NCBI RefSeq assembly: GCF_000185965.1
Contig: NC_014924.1
Span: 558,001 to 622,000, forward strand
Source: Pseudoxanthomonas suwonensis 11-1
GTDB taxonomy: Bacteria; Pseudomonadota; Gammaproteobacteria; Xanthomonadales; Xanthomonadaceae
Length of the DNA stretch: 64,000 bases
Reading direction: 5' to 3'
Under the pieces are notes generated by a model, which saw only the letters and a list, made by a program, of their open reading frames with translations, did not search any database and had not been told where the DNA came from. A program made the translations under genes and the position numbers. Positions 59,186 to 64,000 of this stretch are shown here, one piece after another. Within the stretch, counting starts at the first letter, position 1; every line of letters starts with the position of its first letter.

Positions 59186-60166
59186 ATGTCCCAGACCCCA
59201 GACGCCCCCCGCCAGGCCACCGTCCCCGACGAGGCCGCCGGCCGCCGTTTCGATGCCGTACTGGCCGAGCTGTTCCCCGAATATTCCCGTTCCCGCCTGG
59301 CCGCCTGGATCAAGTCCGGCGACGCCCTGCTGGACGGCCAGCCGGCGCGCCCGCGCGACGCGGTGAAGGGCGGCGAGACCGTCAGCCTGGCCGAGGTGTC
59401 CGAAATCCAGACCGAGGCGGTGGCCGAGGACATCCCGCTGGACGTGCTGTACCAGGACGAGCACCTGTTCGTGCTGGACAAGCCGGCCGGGCTGGTGGTC
59501 CATCCCGGCGCCGGCAACCCGGCCGGCACCCTGGTCAACGCCCTGCTGCACCGTGACCCCGGCCTGGCCGCGCTGCCGCGCGCCGGCATCGTCCATCGCC
59601 TGGACAAGGACACCAGCGGCGTGATGGTCGTGGCCCGCACCCTGCAGGCGCATACCGGCCTGGTCGCCCAGCTGGCCGCGCGCGAGGTCCGCCGCCAGTA
59701 CGTGGCGGTGGTGGTCGGCGCACTGGTCTCCGGTGGCACCGCCAACGCCCCGATCGACCGCCACCCGCGCGACCGCCTGCGCATGGCCGTGCGCGAGGAT
59801 GGCCGCGACGCGGTCACCCACTACCGCCTGCGCGAGCGCTTCCGCGCCCATACCGCGCTGGAATGCCGGCTGGAGACCGGGCGTACCCACCAGATCCGCG
59901 TGCACATGCAGCACCTGCGCCACCCGATCGTCGGCGATCCACTGTACGGCGGCCCGCTGAAGCTGCCGCGCGGCGCCACCGAGGACCTGGTCGCCAGCCT
60001 GCGCGGCTTCGGCCGCCAGGCCCTGCACGCAGAGGTACTCGAGTTCCAGCACCCGGTCACCGGCGCGCAGGTGCGGGTCGAAGCGCCGCTGCCGAAGGAC
60101 ATGCTCGAGCTGCTGCGGGTGCTGCGCGAGGACACCCGGCACTGGGAGGAGAGCCAGCGGCGCTGA
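59186..60166 (+). CDS. rluD: 23S rRNA pseudouridine synthase D
   Basis: The 326-residue protein forms pseudouridines 1911, 1915 and 1917 in helix 69 of 23S rRNA. It has an N-terminal S4 RNA-binding domain (about 15-80) and the RluA-type catalytic domain with Asp140 in [21 protein letters not shown] and [11 protein letters not shown] are further motifs. The ATG at 59186 is chosen because the S4 domain starts soon after. It leads a pair with pgeF. Confidence 0.95.
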   Translation: MSQTPDAPRQATVPDEAAGRRFDAVLAELFPEYSRSRLAAWIKSGDALLDGQPARPRDAVKGGETVSLAEVSEIQTEAVAEDIPLDVLYQDEHLFVLDKPAGLVVHPGAGNPAGTLVNALLHRDPGLAALPRAGIVHRLDKDTSGVMVVARTLQAHTGLVAQLAAREVRRQYVAVVVGALVSGGTANAPIDRHPRDRLRMAVREDGRDAVTHYRLRERFRAHTALECRLETGRTHQIRVHMQHLRHPIVGDPLYGGPLKLPRGATEDLVASLRGFGRQALHAEVLEFQHPVTGAQVRVEAPLPKDMLELLRVLREDTRHWEESQRR

Positions 60167-60203
60167 GCCGCCGGTTCGACCGGGAATACCCCTGGAGGGC
60201 GGG

Positions 60204-60998
60204 ATGGCGGAAGAAACAGGCGTGGTGGCGGCTGGCGCGGTCCTGGCCGCGGACTGGCCGGCGCCCCCGGGCGTGCATGCCTTCACCACCCTGCGCCATG
60301 GCGCAGGCGTGTCGCTGCCCCCGTTCGACAGCTTCAACCTGGGCGCGCGCAGCGGCGACGATCCGGCCGCGGTCGCGGCCAACCGCGAGCAGCTGCGCCA
60401 GCGCCTGCGGCTGCCTTCGCATCCCTACTGGCTGCGCCAGGTGCACGGCACCGGCGTATTGCGGCTGGACGCGCCACTGGGCGACGCGGTGCCCGCCGAT
60501 GACGAGCCGGAGGCCGATGCCGCCGCGACCTGCGTGCCCGGCGTGGTGGTGGCGATCCTGACCGCCGACTGCCTGCCGGTGGTGTTCGCCGCCGGGGACG
60601 GCAGCGAGGTCGCTGGCGCCCACGCCGGCTGGCGCGGACTGGCCAGTGGCGTGCTGGAAGCGACGGTGGCCGCGATGCGCACCCCGCCCCGGGCGCTGCG
60701 CGCCTGGCTGGGCCCGGCGGCCGGGCCGCAGGCCTACGAGATCGGCAGCGAGGTGCACGATGCCTTCGTCGGCCAGGATCCCGCGGCCGCGGCGGCCTTC
60801 ATGCCCACCCGGCCCGGGCACTGGAAGGTCGACCTCTACGCCCTGGCGCGCCTGCGCCTGCAGGCGGCCGGCCTGCCCGCCGCGGCGATCCACGGCGGCG
60901 GGCTGTGCACGATCAGCGATCCGGCCCGCTTCTACTCGCACCGGCGCGACCAGCGCACCGGGCGCCTGGCCACGCTGGTGTACATCCAGCCCCGATGA
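60204..60998 (+). CDS. pgeF: Peptidoglycan editing factor PgeF
   Basis: The 264-residue protein belongs to the YfiH/PgeF (DUF152, laccase-like) family. It hydrolyses misincorporated UDP-MurNAc-L-Ser and so protects peptidoglycan composition; human FAMIN is a purine-metabolism homologue. Visible metal-binding segments are the QVHGT motif, TADCLPVVF and HAGWRGLASGVLE, plus RDGRTGR-like RRDQRTGRLATLVY at the end. It follows rluD by 37 bp, as in E. coli. Confidence 0.93.
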   Translation: MAEETGVVAAGAVLAADWPAPPGVHAFTTLRHGAGVSLPPFDSFNLGARSGDDPAAVAANREQLRQRLRLPSHPYWLRQVHGTGVLRLDAPLGDAVPADDEPEADAAATCVPGVVVAILTADCLPVVFAAGDGSEVAGAHAGWRGLASGVLEATVAAMRTPPRALRAWLGPAAGPQAYEIGSEVHDAFVGQDPAAAAAFMPTRPGHWKVDLYALARLRLQAAGLPAAAIHGGGLCTISDPARFYSHRRDQRTGRLATLVYIQPR

Positions 60999-61010
60999 AA
61001 GACGCCGCGA

Positions 61011-61781
61011 TCAGCGGAAGTTGTAGACCAGGTTGACCGTGGTCAGGGTGTCGGTGCGACGGGTCGACGCGTCCTCGACCTCGGTGTTGTGGCGCGCCTG
61101 CAGGCCGGCCTTGAGCGCGAAGCGCTCGTTCATCGCCACCGATACGCCAAGGTCGTTCTGGGCGAAGGTGTTGTCCTTGCCCGATTCGACCAGCAGGGTG
61201 TTGAACAGCTCGGTGTTGTCGGTGAGCTGGTGGCGCAGGTCGAGCAGGCCGCGGCCGATCAGGCTGCTCTGCACCTCGCCGTCGAGCGAGGTCCGGGCGC
61301 GGCGGTAGCCGGGGCCGATCTCGCCGGTGAACTTGGTGCGGTCGTTGTCGATGAAGCGGCTGCCGAAGCCGATCGCGACGGTGCCCTGGTAGTCGTACGA
61401 GGAGAAATCGTCGTGCTCGTAGCGGCCGTTGGCCGAGACGTGGTGGCGCGGGCTGAAGCGGTAGGCGCTGGAACCGGAGACGTCGTAGCGGTTGGCGCTG
61501 GTCTCGTAGCGGCGCTCCTCGATGCCGTCGCCGTCGGTGTCGCTCTCGACCTCGGCGCGCGAGCGCAGGGCCGACAGGCTGAAGCCGTTCTTCCAGTGCT
61601 CCTCCTCGCGCGAGAAACGCAGGCGCGTGTTGAGGCTTTCCGAGCGCGAGTTGCCGCGAGCCATGGCCAGGCCCAGCTCGCCGGTGCCGGTCCAGCCTTC
61701 CGGCGTCCTGGCCAGCTCCTGGGCCGGTGCGGCGAGGGGCAGGAGGGCGGCGGACAGGAGCAGGGCGGGGGCGTGGCGCAT
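61011..61781 (-). CDS. DUF481 outer-membrane beta-barrel protein (YdiY-like)
   Basis: The 256-residue protein has a signal peptide (1-20, AAPAQ-E) and a C-terminal DUF481 domain with alternating hydrophobic strands: GWTGTGELGLAMARGNSRSE, SRFIDNDRTKFTGEIGPGYR, and a final aromatic VNLVYNFR. The C-terminal Phe-Arg end and beta-strand pattern suggest an outer-membrane barrel. DUF481 proteins such as E. coli YdiY are acid-inducible; function is unknown. The ATG at 61781 is chosen because the signal peptide starts there. Confidence 0.82.
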   Translation of the reverse strand: MRHAPALLLSAALLPLAAPAQELARTPEGWTGTGELGLAMARGNSRSESLNTRLRFSREEEHWKNGFSLSALRSRAEVESDTDGDGIEERRYETSANRYDVSGSSAYRFSPRHHVSANGRYEHDDFSSYDYQGTVAIGFGSRFIDNDRTKFTGEIGPGYRRARTSLDGEVQSSLIGRGLLDLRHQLTDNTELFNTLLVESGKDNTFAQNDLGVSVAMNERFALKAGLQARHNTEVEDASTRRTDTLTTVNLVYNFR

Positions 61782-61884
61782 GGGGACGGACCTCGTGGCA
61801 GAAGGAAGGCCACGCGCGGGACACGGCAATGCCGCGCCTGCGCGCGAACCCCCAATGATGCCAACCCAAGCTGACGCCAGCCTG

Positions 61885-63252
61885 TCAGCCGTTCTCCAGC
61901 GTTTCCAGGTACTGCTTGCGCCAGGCGTGGATGTCGTGCTTCCGCAGGTGGTCCATCATCGCGTTCCAGCGCTCCTTGCGCCGTGCCAGCGGCATCGTCG
62001 CGGCGGTGGCGATCGCGTCGGCCACGCCGTCCAGGTCGTGTGGATTGACCAGCAGCGCCTCCTTCATTTCCTGCGCGGCGCCGGCCAGCAGCGACAGCAC
62101 CAGCACGCCGGGATTCTCCGGGTCCTGCGAGGCGACGTATTCCTTGGCGACCAGGTTCATGCCGTCGCGCAATGGCGTGACCAGGCCCACGCGCGCGGTG
62201 CGGTAGAAGCCGGTCAGGGTGGAATGCGGGAAGTTGCGGTTGACGTAGCGCAGCGGCGTCCAGTTGGGCGCGGCGTGGCCGCCGTTGATGTGCCCGGCGA
62301 TCTGCTCCAGCTGGCTGCGCAGGATGCGGTACTCGCTGACGTCCGCGCGCGACAGCGGCGCGATCTGCAGGTAGGTCAGGGTGCCCTTCTGGTCCGGATG
62401 GCGTTCGAGGTAGCGCTCGAAGCCATGGAAACGCTCGGGCAGGCCCTTGGAATAGTCCAGCCGGTCCACGCCGATGGCCAGCAGCCGGTCTTCCAGGCTG
62501 GTGCGCAGGCTGCGCACCGTCGGCTTGCTAGCCGCGGCCGCAGCCTGGCGCGCGATCTCCGGGGTGTCGATGCTGATCGGGAAGGCGCCGGTGCGGAACT
62601 GGCGTCCGCCGGGTGCCTCGAGGATGCCCGGAGCGACGATCCTGCCGCCGCCGTACAGGCGCACGTAGGAGTGGAAGCGGTCGTTGTCGCGCTGCGTCTG
62701 GAAGCCGAGCAGGTCGTAGGCGTACAGTGGCGAGAACAGGCGCTGGTGGTCGGGCACGGCCATCATCAGGTCGGCCGAGGGCACCGGCACGTGCAGGTAG
62801 AAGCCGATCCGGCAGCCGACCCCGCGCTCGCGCAGCAGCGCGCCCAGCGGGATCAGGTGGTAGTCGTGCACCCAGACCGTGTCGTCGTCGCGTAGCATCG
62901 GCGCCAGGCGGTCGGCGAACATGGCGTTGACCCGGCGGTAGCCTTCGCGGGTGCCACGGTCGTAGTCGACCAGGTCCAGGCGGAAGTGCAGCAGCGGCCA
63001 CAGCGCGCGGTTGGCGAAGCCGTTGTAGTAGGCGTCCAGGTCGGCGCGGTTGAGGTCCATGGTCACGTAGCGGATGCCGTCGGCCTCCTGCTCGTGGATC
63101 TCGCCGCTGTTGCCGCGGACGGTCTTGCCGCTCCAGCCGAACCACATGCCGCCACGCTCGGACAGTGCCGCCTGCAGGGCCACCGCCAGGCCGCCGGCGC
63201 GGTTCTCGCCGGGGACGGCGACGCGGTTGGATACGACGACCAGACGACTCAT
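61885..63252 (-). CDS. otsA: Trehalose-6-phosphate synthase
   Basis: The 455-residue GT20 enzyme condenses UDP-glucose and glucose-6-phosphate to trehalose-6-phosphate. Markers: [12 protein letters not shown] at the start, the [18 protein letters not shown] and [10 protein letters not shown] loops, [20 protein letters not shown], and [19 protein letters not shown]. The length is typical (474 in E. coli). Its ATG overlaps the stop codon of the upstream GH15 gene by 4 bp. The partner phosphatase gene otsB would be expected upstream, outside the window. Confidence 0.95.
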   Translation of the reverse strand: MSRLVVVSNRVAVPGENRAGGLAVALQAALSERGGMWFGWSGKTVRGNSGEIHEQEADGIRYVTMDLNRADLDAYYNGFANRALWPLLHFRLDLVDYDRGTREGYRRVNAMFADRLAPMLRDDDTVWVHDYHLIPLGALLRERGVGCRIGFYLHVPVPSADLMMAVPDHQRLFSPLYAYDLLGFQTQRDNDRFHSYVRLYGGGRIVAPGILEAPGGRQFRTGAFPISIDTPEIARQAAAAASKPTVRSLRTSLEDRLLAIGVDRLDYSKGLPERFHGFERYLERHPDQKGTLTYLQIAPLSRADVSEYRILRSQLEQIAGHINGGHAAPNWTPLRYVNRNFPHSTLTGFYRTARVGLVTPLRDGMNLVAKEYVASQDPENPGVLVLSLLAGAAQEMKEALLVNPHDLDGVADAIATAATMPLARRKERWNAMMDHLRKHDIHAWRKQYLETLENG

Positions 63253-64000
63253 GAGGCCTCCTGCCAGGAACGTGACAGCCGCATCGCGGCGATGATCAGG
63301 CCCACGTGCGAGTAGGTCTGCGGGAAGTTGCCCCAGCCCTCGCCGTCCTCGAAGGCCATGTCCTCCGAGAGCAGGCCGAGGTGGTTGCGATGCGACAGCA
63401 CCCGCTCGAACAGCTCGCGTGCCTCGTCCATGCGCCCGATCGCCGCCAGCGCGTCGATGTACCAGAAGGTGCAGATGGTGAAGCTGGTCTCGGGCGCGCC
63501 GAAGTCGTCCGGGGCGACGTAGCGGAACACGCCGTCTCCATGGCGCAGCTCGCGGCCGATGGCCTCCACGGTGGCCACGTAGCGCGGGTCGTGCGCATCG
63601 ACGAAGCCGATGTCTGCCAGCAGCAGCAGCGAGGCATCGAGGTAGTCGCTCTGGAACGAGGCGCTGAAGTGGTTGGCGTCCGGGCGCCACGCGCGGTCCA
63701 GGGTGACCTTGCGGATGGTGTTGGCGCGCAGCCGCCAGTAGTCGACCCGCTCCTGCAGGCCGAGCTGCGTGGCGATCTTGGCCAGGCGGTCGCAGGCGGC
63801 CCAGCACATGGCCGCGGTGTAGGTGTGCACCTCGGCGCGGCCGCGGAACTCCCACAGCCCGGCATCGGGCACGTCGTACAGGGCGAACGCGCGCTCGCCC
63901 AGCGGCTCCAGGCGAGCGAAGGTGTCCTCGTCGCCCGGGTCGGCCAGGCGCTGGTCGAAGAACAGCTGGGTCGAGGCCAGGACCACGCTGCCATAGACGT
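63249..64000 (-). CDS. Glycoside hydrolase family 15 protein, C-terminal part (cut by window edge)
   Basis: About 250 C-terminal codons are present and the frame is open to the window edge (VYGSVVLASTQLFFDQRL and onward). The pattern, with AEVHTYTAAMCWAACDRLAK, LWEFRG and the end segment EDMAFEDGEGWGNFPQTYSHVGLI, matches the GH15 glucoamylase/trehalase-like family. In several bacteria such a gene sits between otsB and otsA. It may hydrolyse trehalose or glucan and so balance synthesis by OtsA; which activity cannot be decided here. It overlaps otsA by 4 bp (ATGA). Confidence 0.9.
   Translation of the reverse strand, partial: VYGSVVLASTQLFFDQRLADPGDEDTFARLEPLGERAFALYDVPDAGLWEFRGRAEVHTYTAAMCWAACDRLAKIATQLGLQERVDYWRLRANTIRKVTLDRAWRPDANHFSASFQSDYLDASLLLLADIGFVDAHDPRYVATVEAIGRELRHGDGVFRYVAPDDFGAPETSFTICTFWYIDALAAIGRMDEARELFERVLSHRNHLGLLSEDMAFEDGEGWGNFPQTYSHVGLIIAAMRLSRSWQEAS

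Overview
The window is a very GC-rich chromosomal segment from a gammaproteobacterium, most likely a member of the Xanthomonadaceae/Lysobacteraceae (Lysobacter, Pseudoxanthomonas, Luteimonas or Stenotrophomonas type). Four things point there: the pilS-pilR pair divergent from sucC-sucD, the lysine-rich histone-H1-like protein, the FadE-type acyl-CoA dehydrogenase beside a TetR regulator, and several intergenic inverted repeats of the kind common in this family. Assignment below family level is not possible from what I can see. I see no rRNA, tRNA, CRISPR array, intact insertion sequence, prophage or plasmid gene; this is mostly core genome with a few poorly characterised genes.

Layout. 1-6.6 kb: the start of metK (cut by the window edge), a YdjM-like membrane hydrolase, a small exported protein, a nucleoside/ribose cluster (nupC-type transporter, ribokinase, dusB), an aldo/keto reductase, and hemP under a Fur-box promoter. 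6.9-11.7 kb: an ECF sigma factor, its probable anti-sigma factor and a periplasmic two-PDZ protein, divergent from an SPFH/NfeD pair and a CDF-like transporter. 11.7-19 kb: gcvT and gcvH, a histone-like gene with a long leader, a class C beta-lactamase-family hydrolase, LemA and an M48 protease with a TerB-like tail. 19-31.4 kb: a GMC oxidoreductase, an MFS/AAA-type transporter, a thioesterase-like protein, fadE with an alpha/beta hydrolase and a divergent TetR gene around an operator array, pepQ, and an overlapping DUF1631/PilZ pair.

31.5-36.2 kb: hemW, rdgB and rph, divergent from yicC, gmk and rpoZ. 36.3-42.2 kb: an epimerase-like protein, two family 2 glycosyltransferases, the bifunctional penicillin-binding protein mrcB and a TPR lipoprotein. 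42.2-48.7 kb: yoaA helicase, tsaB, dgkA, a TerC-family protein, lgt, thyA and folA. 48.7-54 kb (minus): rsmA-apaG-apaH and pilS-pilR. 54-64 kb: sucC and sucD separated by a nested-hairpin element, nadE, bamD, rluD, pgeF, a DUF481 outer-membrane protein, otsA and the end of a GH15 gene.

Recurring themes are cell-envelope building and surveillance (mrcB, lgt, bamD, dgkA, the sigma/PDZ operon, M48/LemA, SPFH/NfeD), nucleotide and one-carbon metabolism (thyA, folA, gcvTH, gmk, rdgB, metK), and regulation. The loci I consider most worth follow-up are the sigma/anti-sigma/PDZ triad, the operator array at the fadE locus, the DUF1631/PilZ pair, the structured histone-like leader, and the repeat insertions next to gmk and inside sucCD. 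I did not find a clearly novel multi-gene defence or mobile system.
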